Source of the DNA: Bacteroidia bacterium
Lineage (GTDB): Bacteria > Bacteroidota > Bacteroidia > Bacteroidales > UBA932
Length of the DNA: 17,272 bases
Reading direction: 5' to 3'
Assembly: GCA_021153285.1 (NCBI GenBank)
Contig: JAGKTT010000042.1
Coordinates: forward strand, 1-17,272
In this document: piece after piece, positions 8,267 through 17,182 of the stretch
How positions within the stretch are numbered: the stretch's first letter is position 1
Layout: each line of letters starts with the position of its first letter
The notes under the pieces: generated by a model
The model's input: only the letters and a program-made list of their open reading frames with translations
Told to the model about the DNA's origin: nothing
The model's database searches: none
Program-made: the position numbers and the translations under genes

Positions 8267-11008
8267 ATGGAAACTAACAAGAAAAGAGTCTATTGCTTCG
8301 GTGGCAAAACTGCCGAGGGTAATGGAACAATGCGTGAGCTCCTCGGCGGTAAGGGTGCAAACCTCGCTGAGATGTGTACACTCAACATCCCTGTTCCTGC
8401 AGGTTTCACAATCACAACCGAGTGCTGTACCGAGTATTATGAACTCGGCGGCGGTTACAACGACGCTCTCAAGGCTGAGGTAGCCGAGGCTCTCAAGAAG
8501 ACTGAGGAGATTATGGGTATGAAGTTCGGCGACAAGGAGAATCCGCTCCTCGTATCTTGCCGTTCAGGTGCAAGAAGCTCAATGCCAGGTATGATGGATA
8601 CAATCCTCAACATCGGTCTCTGCTCTGAGACTATCCCTGGTATGATCGAGAAGACTCAGAACCCACGTTTCGTATATGATGCATACCGTCGTCTCATTAT
8701 GATGTACTCTGACGTTGTAATGGAGAAGGCAGAGGGTATCGAACCAGCTGATGGCCAGGGTATCCGCCAGCAGCTCGACAGAATGATGGAAGAAGTTAAG
8801 CACGCTAAGGGCTACGCTTCTGACACAGACATCACAGCTGAGGAGCTCAAGGAACTCTGCGACCGCTTCAAGGTTCGCGTAAAGGAGGTTCTCGGTACAG
8901 AGTTCCCAGATTCAGCAGAGGCTCAGCTCTGGGGTTCAATCGGTGGTGTGTTCAAGTCTTGGAACGGAAAGCGCGCTATCGCATACCGTCGTATCGAGGG
9001 TATTCCAGATGAGTGGGGTACAGCTGTAAACGTACAGTCAATGGTATTCGGAAATATGGGTGACAACTCTGCAACAGGTGTTGCATTCTCACGTAACCCG
9101 GCAAACGGTGACAACAAGTTCTACGGTGAGTGGCTTATCAACGCTCAGGGTGAGGACGTTGTAGCAGGTATCCGTACTCCTAACCCGCTCAACGAGTCAA
9201 CAAAGAACCCTCACAACCAGCACCTCGCTTCTCTCGAGACTTCAATGCCGGAGGTATATGCTGAGCTCGACGGAATCCGTCTCCACCTTGAGAACCACTT
9301 CCGCGATATGCAGGACATCGAGTTCACTATTCAGGACGGAAAGCTCTGGATGCTCCAGTGCCGCGTAGGTAAGAGAACCGGTCTTGCTGCACTCAATATG
9401 GCAATGGATATGCTCGAGGAGGGAATGATCGATGAGAAGACAGCTGTAACACGCGTTGCTCCTGCTCAGCTCGACGAAATTCTTCACCCAATCCTTGACC
9501 CTGCTTCTGAGAAGAAGGCTACAGTCATCGCTAACGGTCTTCCAGCATCTCCAGGTGGAGCAGTAGGAGTTATCGCTTTCACTTCTGAGGCTGCTATGGA
9601 AGCTGCTGAGAAGGGTATCGCTACTATCCTCGTACGCGAAGAGACTTCTCCAGAGGATGTAGAGGGAATGCGTGCTTGCGCAGGTATCCTTACACAGCGC
9701 GGAGGTATGACTTCACACGCTGCTCTCGTAGCACGTGGATGGGGTAAGTGCTGTATCGTAGGTTGCGAGGCTATGCACATCGACCTCGAGAACAAGGTAA
9801 TCAAGTTCAAGGGCTCTGACAAGGAGTACCACGAGGGTGACGTTCTCTCAATCAACGGTGCTAAGGGTTATGTATATGATGTAGCTATCGACACAATGGA
9901 CGCATCTGACAACCCACGTTTCCAGCAGTTTATGGCTATCGTTGACAAGTTCCGCACAATGGGCGTACGCACAAATGCTGATACTCCGGAGGATGCAGCT
10001 CGTGCTATCAGCTTCGGTGCTGAGGGTATCGGTCTCTTCCGTATCGAGCATATGTTCTACGGCCAGAATGCTGAGACTCCGCTTTCTAAGCTCCGCAAGA
10101 TGATTCTCGCAAAGACTGACGACGAGCGTAAGGCTGCTCTTGCAGAGCTTGAGCCATTCATCAAGGCTGCTGTCAAGGGTACAATGAAGGTTATGGACGC
10201 TAAGCCAGTTACCTTCCGTCTCCTCGACCCACCTCTCCACGAGTTCGTACCTCAGACTGAGATCAAGAAGAACGAACTTGCAGAAGAGCTCCACATCACT
10301 GTAGGTGAGATCGAAAAGCGTGGTGAGTCACTCCACGAGGTTAACCCTATGATGGGTCACCGTGGTGTCCGTCTCCACATCACATATCCAATGATTTCCG
10401 AGACTCAGTTCCGCGCTATCTTCACTGCAGCGGGCGAACTCAAGAAGGAAGGATTCAACCCAATGCCTGAGATTATGGTTCCTGTAACCATCTCTGAGCG
10501 TGAGCTCCGTTTCCAGAAGGCTATCTGCGAGAAGATCCGCGCTGAGGTAGAGGCTGAATTCGGATTCGACATCAAGTACAAGTTCGGTACAATGATCGAG
10601 ATCCCACGTGCTGCCCTCACAGCTGACCGTATGGCTAAGACAGCAGAGTTCTTCTCATTCGGTACAAACGACCTTACTCAGATGACATTCGGATTCTCAC
10701 GTGACGATATCGGAACCTTTATGGGTGACTATCTCGGCAACAAGATCCTCGATGCTGACCCATTCAAGACTCTCGACCAGAAGTCAGTAGGTAAGCTCGT
10801 TGAGCACGCTGTCGTAGAAGGACGCAAGTCTCGCGAGGCAGTTGCAGGCGAGAGCCTCAAGTGCGGTATCTGCGGTGAGCACGGTGGTGATCCAGCATCA
10901 GTTGAGTTCTGCTACAAGATCGGTCTCAACTACGTATCTTGCTCTCCATTCCGCGTTCCAATCGCTCGTCTTGCTGCTGCTCAGGCTGCAATCAAGGCTT
11001 CAAAGTAA
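8267..11008 (+). CDS. ppdK: Pyruvate, phosphate dikinase
   Basis: PPDK interconverts pyruvate, ATP and phosphate with PEP, AMP and pyrophosphate in the cytosol. In anaerobic Bacteroidales it links PEP and pyruvate in central metabolism. The 913-residue product has the N-terminal nucleotide-binding part (GGKGAN at 27-32, and CRSGARSSMPGMMDTILNIG, typical of PPDK). It has the phosphohistidine motif TQRGGMTSHAALVARG with catalytic His484, and Thr482 at the position phosphorylated by PPDK regulatory protein in plants. The C-terminal PEP/pyruvate barrel has CGICGEHGGDP with catalytic Cys869. Length is normal. The ATG at 8267 is preferred because the in-frame extension starts with TTG at 8198 inside an inverted repeat. 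By eye, codon use is strongly selected (Leu mostly CTC, Glu GAG, Lys AAG, Arg CGT/CGC), unlike its neighbours, so expression is probably high. It ends at a strong terminator and appears monocistronic. Confidence 0.98.
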   Translation: METNKKRVYCFGGKTAEGNGTMRELLGGKGANLAEMCTLNIPVPAGFTITTECCTEYYELGGGYNDALKAEVAEALKKTEEIMGMKFGDKENPLLVSCRSGARSSMPGMMDTILNIGLCSETIPGMIEKTQNPRFVYDAYRRLIMMYSDVVMEKAEGIEPADGQGIRQQLDRMMEEVKHAKGYASDTDITAEELKELCDRFKVRVKEVLGTEFPDSAEAQLWGSIGGVFKSWNGKRAIAYRRIEGIPDEWGTAVNVQSMVFGNMGDNSATGVAFSRNPANGDNKFYGEWLINAQGEDVVAGIRTPNPLNESTKNPHNQHLASLETSMPEVYAELDGIRLHLENHFRDMQDIEFTIQDGKLWMLQCRVGKRTGLAALNMAMDMLEEGMIDEKTAVTRVAPAQLDEILHPILDPASEKKATVIANGLPASPGGAVGVIAFTSEAAMEAAEKGIATILVREETSPEDVEGMRACAGILTQRGGMTSHAALVARGWGKCCIVGCEAMHIDLENKVIKFKGSDKEYHEGDVLSINGAKGYVYDVAIDTMDASDNPRFQQFMAIVDKFRTMGVRTNADTPEDAARAISFGAEGIGLFRIEHMFYGQNAETPLSKLRKMILAKTDDERKAALAELEPFIKAAVKGTMKVMDAKPVTFRLLDPPLHEFVPQTEIKKNELAEELHITVGEIEKRGESLHEVNPMMGHRGVRLHITYPMISETQFRAIFTAAGELKKEGFNPMPEIMVPVTISERELRFQKAICEKIRAEVEAEFGFDIKYKFGTMIEIPRAALTADRMAKTAEFFSFGTNDLTQMTFGFSRDDIGTFMGDYLGNKILDADPFKTLDQKSVGKLVEHAVVEGRKSREAVAGESLKCGICGEHGGDPASVEFCYKIGLNYVSCSPFRVPIARLAAAQAAIKASK

Positions 11009-11028
11009 TCAACATTACTTATATATAG

Positions 11029-11062
11029 AATGTCCCGCTCGAGCTGAGCGGGACATTTTTTT
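11029..11062 (+). terminator. Intrinsic terminator of ppdK
   Basis: AATGTCCCGCTC (11029-11040) and GAGCGGGACATT (11046-11057) form a perfect 12-pair stem around a 5-base loop, with seven T at 11056-11062. It lies 20 bases after the ppdK stop. The convergent DUF4954 gene ends at 11061 and overlaps the T-run. Read on the minus strand, the hairpin is followed by only a mixed A/T tract, so termination in that direction is likely weaker. Confidence 0.93.
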
Positions 11063-12986
11063 ATATTGCAGACAGTTTTTCGAGGACTTGACTGGCAAGG
11101 GAGGACTTGACCTCCATATGCTCTTTGACAGAACGTACAAAAGGATCTGATTCGAAATCAGGCATTCCGCTGAGCGAGAATTCCTTTCCCGCATCCTCAT
11201 ACAGAAGCTTATCCAGAGCTATTACAGAGTCTTTCCATCTGTGTATCAGTCCTGAAAGTTCTGAAACAGAAAGATCAGCCAGACGAAAGCCATAATATTC
11301 TTCCATCGCCTTGGAAGCCCACCTCCATTCATAATGATAATACTGATTATGAATTGCTGAGATACGACTGTTCAATACATCCAGTTCGGAAGTCTTTCCT
11401 TCTTCTATGTCAGATATGATATCTTCCACAGCTTTCTCGGGTGCTATCATTCCTGCAAGATCCACCCACTCTCCATTTCCATATTCAGAACGAGGCACGA
11501 ATGCCTTCCGAAGTTCGTCCAAAGACGAGAATTCCGCATCCATAATTCTGGTAATCAGGGAGTTGCCGAAGAACTTATCTATTGCATACCCATAATACTT
11601 AAGACCCTTAGCCAATGAACTGCTCTTGATTCGGCCGCTTTGATACACGTAATAATCCGAGGTATCTCCAGAGATCCTCTTCAATTCCTGCAGAATATTC
11701 ACGGCACGAAGCATCTTCTGGATAGTGAAAGGACTCAGCAGATTGAAATTGATGGAATCGAGTTTGCCAGGACCTTTTCTACGGTCACGCGACGGCCATT
11801 TCTTCGCATCCCTGATAGTTCCGACACTTTTAAGATTGGCCCCTGGCATTATATAAGAAGTACTCTGCTGCTCGATCAGATATGAAAACGGAAGATCAGA
11901 GGTATCCTGATGACAGACGTGACGTCCCATAACAAGAGAGAAAGCGCCGACCTTGGCAGGCCACAGGACATATGAATCTGAAGCCGTCTTGGATCCTCTT
12001 TCCATTACACCGTGATGTATGGGCCCCAGCTTATAAAGATGGTTACTCTGATTCGAACCTGATCCGGCATTCATAAAGGAAAACATTCCGGCTATGAGCA
12101 ATGTAGATTTATGATGCGTGACTGTAAACGGTCCGGCAAAGATAGCACAAGCCTCTCCGTTCTCTCCCTGGCAATTGCTGAAAAACAACGAATCCGAAGC
12201 CGAGTAATTGTGTCCTAGACGACAGGCCTGTCCGATGAAACAGCGGGAAAAGGTGACTCCATCTTCGACATTCGATCCGCTGGATATGATGAAGTCGTCC
12301 CCTATGACTCCTACCCCTATATGCACGGGAGCTTCGGAATTGCTGTTTATGCTTCCGTTCTTAAGTTTTGATGCCCCTTCTATCTTGCAGCAGTCTCCGA
12401 TACGGACATTCTTTATATATCCGGCATCAGCAATCACTACATCTTTACCGATTGTTCCTACCGAGGACTGCACTGAACGTACATATTGGCCTATCATCCG
12501 TCGAAGATTGGAAAGCAATGAGGGTCTGTGTCGATAAAAAGCCATCATAAAAGCCAGCTGAGCGGAAAGGTGATCATACATCATAACCTCGCATCCTCCC
12601 GTCTCATTAAGCACTGACACCTCCACCCCATTTCCGAAGGTACTTATGCCATCAGCGAGAATGATATCCACATTTTCGATGAATGAGCCGTTCCCTATCG
12701 TATAATTGGCAATATAATTCTTCACATTTTCGATGCAGCAGTCATCGCCGACCGTCACATTATGAAGGGTTGCATAGTATATCCCGGAATGCTTGACCAT
12801 TCCTCCTGCCAGGGAGAATTCCTTCCTGAAAGAACCTAATCTTACCCTGCCTGAAAAACGGGCATATTTTATATGCTCCGGAGAAAAATCCTGTGCTACT
12901 TCTATTGTGTTCCAGTCCGTCGCAGAGCACATCTGCCTCTCCAATGACTCTATCTCATCCTGAGTCAGCTTTCTGAATGTTTCCAT
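11061..12986 (-). CDS. DUF4954 family protein with left-handed beta-helix repeats
   Basis: The 641-residue protein is predicted cytosolic, with no signal peptide. About residues 55-310 hold loose hexapeptide-like repeats with turns such as VTVGDDCCIENV, YTIGNGSFIENV, GTIGKDVVIADAGYIKNVRI and HIGVGVIGDDFIIS. This is the pattern of left-handed beta-helix acyltransferase and nucleotidyltransferase folds. The middle has conserved family stretches (FAGPFTVTHHKSTLLIAG, NHLYKLGPIHHGVMERGSK), and the C-terminal ~220 residues are helical. I recognise it as the Bacteroidetes-enriched DUF4954 family, whose activity I do not know. The fold suggests transfer to sugar-type substrates, but no catalytic residue can be assigned. 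The ATG at 12986 overlaps the end of recX by 22 bases, consistent with translational coupling. It is the last gene of the rlmN operon. Confidence 0.87.
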   Translation of the reverse strand: METFRKLTQDEIESLERQMCSATDWNTIEVAQDFSPEHIKYARFSGRVRLGSFRKEFSLAGGMVKHSGIYYATLHNVTVGDDCCIENVKNYIANYTIGNGSFIENVDIILADGISTFGNGVEVSVLNETGGCEVMMYDHLSAQLAFMMAFYRHRPSLLSNLRRMIGQYVRSVQSSVGTIGKDVVIADAGYIKNVRIGDCCKIEGASKLKNGSINSNSEAPVHIGVGVIGDDFIISSGSNVEDGVTFSRCFIGQACRLGHNYSASDSLFFSNCQGENGEACAIFAGPFTVTHHKSTLLIAGMFSFMNAGSGSNQSNHLYKLGPIHHGVMERGSKTASDSYVLWPAKVGAFSLVMGRHVCHQDTSDLPFSYLIEQQSTSYIMPGANLKSVGTIRDAKKWPSRDRRKGPGKLDSINFNLLSPFTIQKMLRAVNILQELKRISGDTSDYYVYQSGRIKSSSLAKGLKYYGYAIDKFFGNSLITRIMDAEFSSLDELRKAFVPRSEYGNGEWVDLAGMIAPEKAVEDIISDIEEGKTSELDVLNSRISAIHNQYYHYEWRWASKAMEEYYGFRLADLSVSELSGLIHRWKDSVIALDKLLYEDAGKEFSLSGMPDFESDPFVRSVKEHMEVKSSLASQVLEKLSAI

Positions 12987-13450
12987 TGTCCGATTATCTT
13001 GTCTGTAATCTCAGCCACAGACTCATACGGATAACCTCGTCCCATACCGAAACGGAGCATCTTAAGTCTGGCCTGAGGATCATCTTTCAAAGAACGAGCC
13101 TTTGTCTCCATCAGTTTTTCCAATCTTCCGAAAGCCTTGCCTTCATCTATGCTGTCAAGAGCCTCGGAAATCGTCTCTTTCGATATTCCTTTGGCAGAAA
13201 GCATATAACGTATCTTCATCTCTCCCCAACCTGCAATTGATGCTTTATCGCGGGCGAAAGCCGAAGCATATCTCAGATCATCTATGTATTTTTCTTCAAT
13301 CAGCTTGGCTACAATGAGTTCTGCCTGTGTCCTGTCTCCGCCCAATGCAGAAGTCACCTTCTTCATAATGTCCGCACTGCAATATTCCCTTCTGGAACAC
13401 AAAGTCCTCATTCTGTCAGCTACAGCAGCCGGTTCAATCTTCTTTTCCAT
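12965..13450 (-). CDS. recX: Regulatory protein RecX
   Basis: RecX is a small all-helical cytosolic protein that binds RecA filaments and modulates recombination. The 161-residue product is of typical size and carries the family signature: CSRREYCSADIMKK (18-31), then IEEKYIDDLRYASAFARDK (51-69), GWGEMKIRYMLSAKGIS (74-90) and a C-terminal 'RFGMGRGYPYESV' (133-145). I chose the ATG at 13450. The longer reading from 13474 starts with GTG and overlaps the patatin gene, whereas this ATG lies 4 bases after that gene's stop. recA lies about 3.7 kb away and is transcribed in the opposite direction, so recX would follow the rlmN operon promoter rather than the recA promoter. Confidence 0.92.
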   Translation of the reverse strand: MEKKIEPAAVADRMRTLCSRREYCSADIMKKVTSALGGDRTQAELIVAKLIEEKYIDDLRYASAFARDKASIAGWGEMKIRYMLSAKGISKETISEALDSIDEGKAFGRLEKLMETKARSLKDDPQARLKMLRFGMGRGYPYESVAEITDKIIGQWKHSES

Positions 13451-13454
13451 ATGA

Positions 13455-15842
13455 TTAGAAACTATATCCTGCACTTATATAAAACCCGACTTCCCCCGTC
13501 ATATCTGACCAATGCACATTGGCACTAAGAGGCCCGAAAATAGTATCGAAAGAATATTCCAATGCCACTCCGGTATATCCTGGTCCGTAAGCATAATCCT
13601 TCAGCGCATCGCATTCCCGAGCATAATTGACTATACCTGTAAGATAATGGTTCCTGGCAAGCTTGAATCTGAGATCTGCTCTATATATCGTCAGCATATT
13701 CTTCATTGCGTGAAGATTCGTGACACCGAGGAAAGGAATCTGCTGATCGACATACCTGCCAGGCAGCGATCCACCTACAGCATTGAAATAAGCGACCGGG
13801 ATATCGTGTCCTATCAGGAAACGGCAATTCAATGACGGAATGAAAGCAAACCTATCACCTATCGGCACCACCGTCCTGGCATCTGCCTGAAGGATATGAA
13901 AGTTATCAGCCCTATACGGAAAGCCTGTGAAGACCCAAGCATATGAAACTCCGGCATTCACTCCTTTTGTAGGGAAGTATCCGTCATCGAAGGTATCGGT
14001 TCTTGCATCAAGATATAAAGAAACAAAATCATTGGTCAGATGCTCCAGGTCATAATCACCGATAATTTCGGAAGACTTTATGTTCCTTATATTGAAGACT
14101 TCATTCCTGATTCCGGACTTGATATCAAACTGTTTCCACTTGATATTGGAAAGGAAGACCTCCTGCTTTGCACACAGATAACTCAGGCTCAAATCATTAT
14201 TGCCAAAGTTAAGCATATCGAGATTCGTCCATCTGAGTGCGGCTTTCGCATTGATAGTCGGCATTTTCGGCAGATCGTAGGACCAATGGAACTGAACATA
14301 AGGATTTGCACTGATCTTAGCCGAGAAGTCATAGATATGACCGTGCAGCTTATGGGCATTGAAGCCAAGATTCAAGAGGACTGACACAATCTCCTCTGTA
14401 TCTGCACGTACTCCCATACCAAGCTGATGTACAGGACCCTTACGGCAGTTCAGCACAAGTTTGAACGGTTCACTGTCCCCCAGAAGTTCATATGTAACAT
14501 AATCATATGACTGAGTACCGTAGATCTTTGCTACAATATCATTCAGATCTTCCTTGCAGATCTTCTGTCCGAACTTCAGATCAAGCCTTTTCTCCAATAA
14601 TTCCTCCTCTCTGGGAAGAACACCCTTTATCTCTACATCTGCGAGTACAAGGGAATCCGTCTCGAATCCATAGGCCGAAGGCTTTATTGACTTGGAATAT
14701 CCGACCCTGGTCTTTGCCGCGACTTCTCTCAGCAGAGAATCCTGTGCCACGGCAGCCTCGTATCCGCGAACCTTGATCGTATCTATGCTCGCAGTGTCGA
14801 AGCTCATCATACCGAAGCCTCTCAGCTGAGGCTTTATCTTCACATCCGGGATCTCGATATTGCGGTCAAGGGATTCACGCATCAGCATATCCACCCCCTG
14901 ACTGATAATGTCACCTATATTATTAATATCCGTATAAGTCCTTCTGGACTCGGAAAGGTCGACTCCGATAATGATATCTGCTCCCATTTCCCTGGCAAGA
15001 GCTGTAGGATAATTATCTCTGAGACCTCCATCTACCAGCACCATTCCATCTACCCTTACAGGAGCAAACATACCAGGTATCGACATTGTCGAACGCAAGG
15101 CATCATTGATCTTTCCCTCGTGCCATATCTTTGCCTTACCGGACACCATATCCGCAGCTACGCAAACAAATGGAATAGGAAAATCCTGGAAACTCATCGG
15201 ATCCTGATATCCGATAGTGAGTGAACTGATAAGATTGCTTACATTCTGTCCGTAGATGTATCCGGAAGGAAGACTTCCAAGCAGATTCTTTTTCAAGAAC
15301 TCCGCCCCATCCTCATTATCTGCTCCCACGTGAAGAATATCCTTCCTATGGGCCGGATCGAAGCGGTTCTCGTCCGCACGCATCATCCTATAATAATCAC
15401 GTTCGTAGAAGAATGGGATGGAAAGAAGGTACTTTTCCTTATACTTCAGATCGGAATAGGTAATATATTTCCTTGAAAGTCTGTCACTTAGAGCCCACTC
15501 CCAATCCATACCGCTCATCAGGGAATCAATCTGGTCCACCGAATAGCCAAGAGAATACATACCTCCCAGAAGAGCACCCATACTGGTACCCAGCACCATA
15601 TCCACCGGTATACCCAATTCTTCCAGATATCTGATGACTCCTACGTGAGCCGCACCTTTGGCACCACCTCCGCTCAGGACGAGAGCCACCGTCGGACGGT
15701 ACTGCCTTATATCATCCATTCTCTCACGCATCCTGACAACAGCAATGGAATCAGCCTTGGGGTCAATACCCCTGGCCGTCCTGCCAGATGCAGACACAGC
15801 CATCAGGCAAAAGATAAAGGCTAATGTCAGCAATCTTTTCAT
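13455..15842 (-). CDS. Patatin-like phospholipase fused to a BamA-like outer-membrane barrel
   Basis: The 795-residue protein resembles type Vd (PlpD/FplA-like) autotransporters. A signal peptide is visible at 1-19 (MKRLLTLAFIFCLMAVSASG). The patatin domain (about 50-290) has the oxyanion motif GGGAKG (58-63), the nucleophile elbow GTSMG with Ser87, and the catalytic DGG with Asp271, so the Ser-Asp dyad is intact. A linker follows. A POTRA-like segment (about 395-470; LADVEIKGVLPREEELLEKR) then precedes a region rich in alternating residues that ends in AGYSF, with the terminal aromatic typical of an outer-membrane strand. The barrel probably anchors the lipase at the outer membrane; whether the patatin domain is released or faces outward cannot be read here. 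It lies 50 bases after rlmN and directly before recX on the same strand. Confidence 0.92.
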   Translation of the reverse strand: MKRLLTLAFIFCLMAVSASGRTARGIDPKADSIAVVRMRERMDDIRQYRPTVALVLSGGGAKGAAHVGVIRYLEELGIPVDMVLGTSMGALLGGMYSLGYSVDQIDSLMSGMDWEWALSDRLSRKYITYSDLKYKEKYLLSIPFFYERDYYRMMRADENRFDPAHRKDILHVGADNEDGAEFLKKNLLGSLPSGYIYGQNVSNLISSLTIGYQDPMSFQDFPIPFVCVAADMVSGKAKIWHEGKINDALRSTMSIPGMFAPVRVDGMVLVDGGLRDNYPTALAREMGADIIIGVDLSESRRTYTDINNIGDIISQGVDMLMRESLDRNIEIPDVKIKPQLRGFGMMSFDTASIDTIKVRGYEAAVAQDSLLREVAAKTRVGYSKSIKPSAYGFETDSLVLADVEIKGVLPREEELLEKRLDLKFGQKICKEDLNDIVAKIYGTQSYDYVTYELLGDSEPFKLVLNCRKGPVHQLGMGVRADTEEIVSVLLNLGFNAHKLHGHIYDFSAKISANPYVQFHWSYDLPKMPTINAKAALRWTNLDMLNFGNNDLSLSYLCAKQEVFLSNIKWKQFDIKSGIRNEVFNIRNIKSSEIIGDYDLEHLTNDFVSLYLDARTDTFDDGYFPTKGVNAGVSYAWVFTGFPYRADNFHILQADARTVVPIGDRFAFIPSLNCRFLIGHDIPVAYFNAVGGSLPGRYVDQQIPFLGVTNLHAMKNMLTIYRADLRFKLARNHYLTGIVNYARECDALKDYAYGPGYTGVALEYSFDTIFGPLSANVHWSDMTGEVGFYISAGYSF

Positions 15843-15892
15843 AATCTTCGTTTTATATAAATAATCTGGTCTGAAGGGGAGTTTTTCACAGG

Positions 15893-16963
15893 TTATTCTT
15901 TCGCATTATGCTGTCCGGCCAGCATTCCGCAGGCCGCGAGGATATCTTCTCCTCTGGAAGCTCTGACGGTAGTCATCAGACCGGAATTATTCAAACGCGT
16001 CTTGAAATTTTCAATTATCACATCCGGAGACGTTTCATACGGAAAATCAGGAATCTTATGAAAGCGGATCAGATTCATCCTGCATTCCAGCCCTTTAAGC
16101 ATCCTTATCAGCGCATCCGCGTGAGCCTTGGTGTCATTGAAGCCGGCAAACATCGTATATTCGAAGCTCACTCGTCTCTGACCGGTAAAATCATATTGCT
16201 TTATAAGATCGATTACCTCCTGGATCGGCCAGGCTCCCTGGACAGGCATAACGCTCAGACGTTCAGGAGCAAAAGGATCGTGAAGGCTGACTGCAAGATG
16301 ACATTTGCACTCTTCCAGATAGCGCTTCAGGTTCGGAAGAACACCGATGGTAGAGACTGTAATCCTCTTCGGACTCCAGGCAAAGCCCCAGTCTGCCGTA
16401 AGGATCTCGATTGCCCTCATCACATTGTCATAATTATCCAGCGGCTCCCCCATTCCCATAAACACAGCATTGGTCAGTCTGTCAGACTCATCGACAGCAA
16501 TGAATTGAGAAATGATATCGGCAGCTGACATATGCCCGTGGAATCCCTGTCTTCCTGTCATACAGAACCTGCATCCCATACGACATCCGGACTGGGAAGA
16601 GACACAAAGGGTCGCTCTTTCATCATCCGGAATCATAACAGCCTCGATAGCACCATCTTCAAGTTCATCTTCTGAGACTCTAAGATTCAAGCCTCTTTTA
16701 TGCGAACACTTCACAGGGAAGAGGTATTTCTTAGTTCCGTCAGTAGAAATCTGCAAGCCTGCATAAGGGGTCACACCCACCTCATACTTCTGCGCCAAAG
16801 CAGCTCTGGCAGCCTTGGAAAGATTGGTCATCTCATCTATCGTACGCACCTTCTTGACATAGATCCATTGTGCGATCTGCTTGGCCGTAAAGCCAGGCAA
16901 TCCTTCCTCAGCGACAAGTTTCTTAAGCTCATCGAGATTCTTTCCTAAGAGTTTTATCTTCAT
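15893..16963 (-). CDS. rlmN: Dual-specificity 23S rRNA / tRNA adenine-C2 methyltransferase
   Basis: RlmN is a radical-SAM enzyme that methylates C2 of A2503 in 23S rRNA and of A37 in some tRNAs. The 356-residue product carries the iron-sulphur motif CRMGCRFC (Cys127, Cys131, Cys134). It also has the upstream resolving cysteine in TLCVSSQ (Cys120) and the C-terminal methyl-carrier cysteine in AACGML (Cys345). Other family stretches include VFMGMGEPLDNYDNV (167-181), ITVSTIGVLPNLKR (201-214) and HLAVSLHDP (222-230). The ATG at 16963 is preferred because the extension starts with TTG at 16990 and overlaps the candidate -7 box. It is the first gene of a four-gene minus-strand unit and diverges from recA. 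Confidence 0.97.
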   Translation of the reverse strand: MKIKLLGKNLDELKKLVAEEGLPGFTAKQIAQWIYVKKVRTIDEMTNLSKAARAALAQKYEVGVTPYAGLQISTDGTKKYLFPVKCSHKRGLNLRVSEDELEDGAIEAVMIPDDERATLCVSSQSGCRMGCRFCMTGRQGFHGHMSAADIISQFIAVDESDRLTNAVFMGMGEPLDNYDNVMRAIEILTADWGFAWSPKRITVSTIGVLPNLKRYLEECKCHLAVSLHDPFAPERLSVMPVQGAWPIQEVIDLIKQYDFTGQRRVSFEYTMFAGFNDTKAHADALIRMLKGLECRMNLIRFHKIPDFPYETSPDVIIENFKTRLNNSGLMTTVRASRGEDILAACGMLAGQHNAKE

Positions 16964-16987
16964 ATCCTTTTGTTCACAAATAACATA

Positions 16988-16995
16988 CAAAAATA
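16988..16995 (-). promoter_or_regulatory. Candidate rlmN operon promoter (-7 box)
   Basis: On the minus strand this reads TATTTTTG, a full match to TAnnTTTG, 24 bases before the rlmN ATG. No convincing TTTG -33 element is seen at the expected distance. An AATAAGC inverted repeat overlaps the box. Confidence 0.45.
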
Positions 16996-17012
16996 AGCAT
17001 TTTTAGCTTATT
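16992..17012. repeat. Perfect short inverted repeat in the rlmN-recA gap
   Basis: AATAAGC (16992-16998) and GCTTATT (17006-17012) are perfect inverted arms around a 7-base A/T loop. The left arm overlaps the candidate rlmN -7 box, so it could be an operator. It could also be a chance palindrome in A/T-rich DNA. Confidence 0.4.
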
Positions 17013-17122
17013 ATTTCGAATCCCGAGGCCAGATTTTCAGTATATGAGCAACACTTTGGCACAAGCTAACAATAATTTTGCAACCGAAATAGAAATTTAG
17101 ACAGTTTCTGAAAGTTTTTGAT

Positions 17123-17130
17123 TACATTTG
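17123..17130 (+). promoter_or_regulatory. Candidate recA promoter (-7 box)
   Basis: TACATTTG matches TAnnTTTG fully and implies a start near 17137, giving a leader of about 45 bases. The -33 region (TTTAGACA, 17096-17103) is only a partial match. A second full -7 match, TAATTTTG, lies upstream at 17073-17080 with TTTG 14 bases before it, so tandem promoters are possible. Confidence 0.5.
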
Positions 17131-17140
17131 CTTGGTCTAG

Positions 17141-17169
17141 CGGAAAAGTTCCGAAGACATTGAACATTT
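17141..17169 (+). repeat. Overlapping small palindromes in the recA leader
   Basis: CGGAA (17141-17145) pairs with TTCCG (17149-17153). Alternatively AAAAGTTC (17144-17151) pairs imperfectly with GAACATTTT (17162-17170) across a 10-base spacer. The two structures share bases and exclude one another. Either could be a leader hairpin or part of a damage-response operator; I do not recognise a known SOS box. Confidence 0.25.
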
Positions 17170-17182
17170 TAATTTTACATTT

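Noticed and set aside
13451..13474. Extended recX start
   Set aside because: The codon is GTG and overlaps the end of the patatin gene; the ATG at 13450 is 4 bases after that stop.
15908..16528. Open frame on the plus strand (206 codons) across rlmN
   Set aside because: It is antisense to conserved RlmN motifs including the methyl-carrier cysteine region; a coding shadow.
16964..16990. Extended rlmN start
   Set aside because: It begins with TTG and overlaps the candidate promoter; the ATG at 16963 gives the usual RlmN N-terminus.
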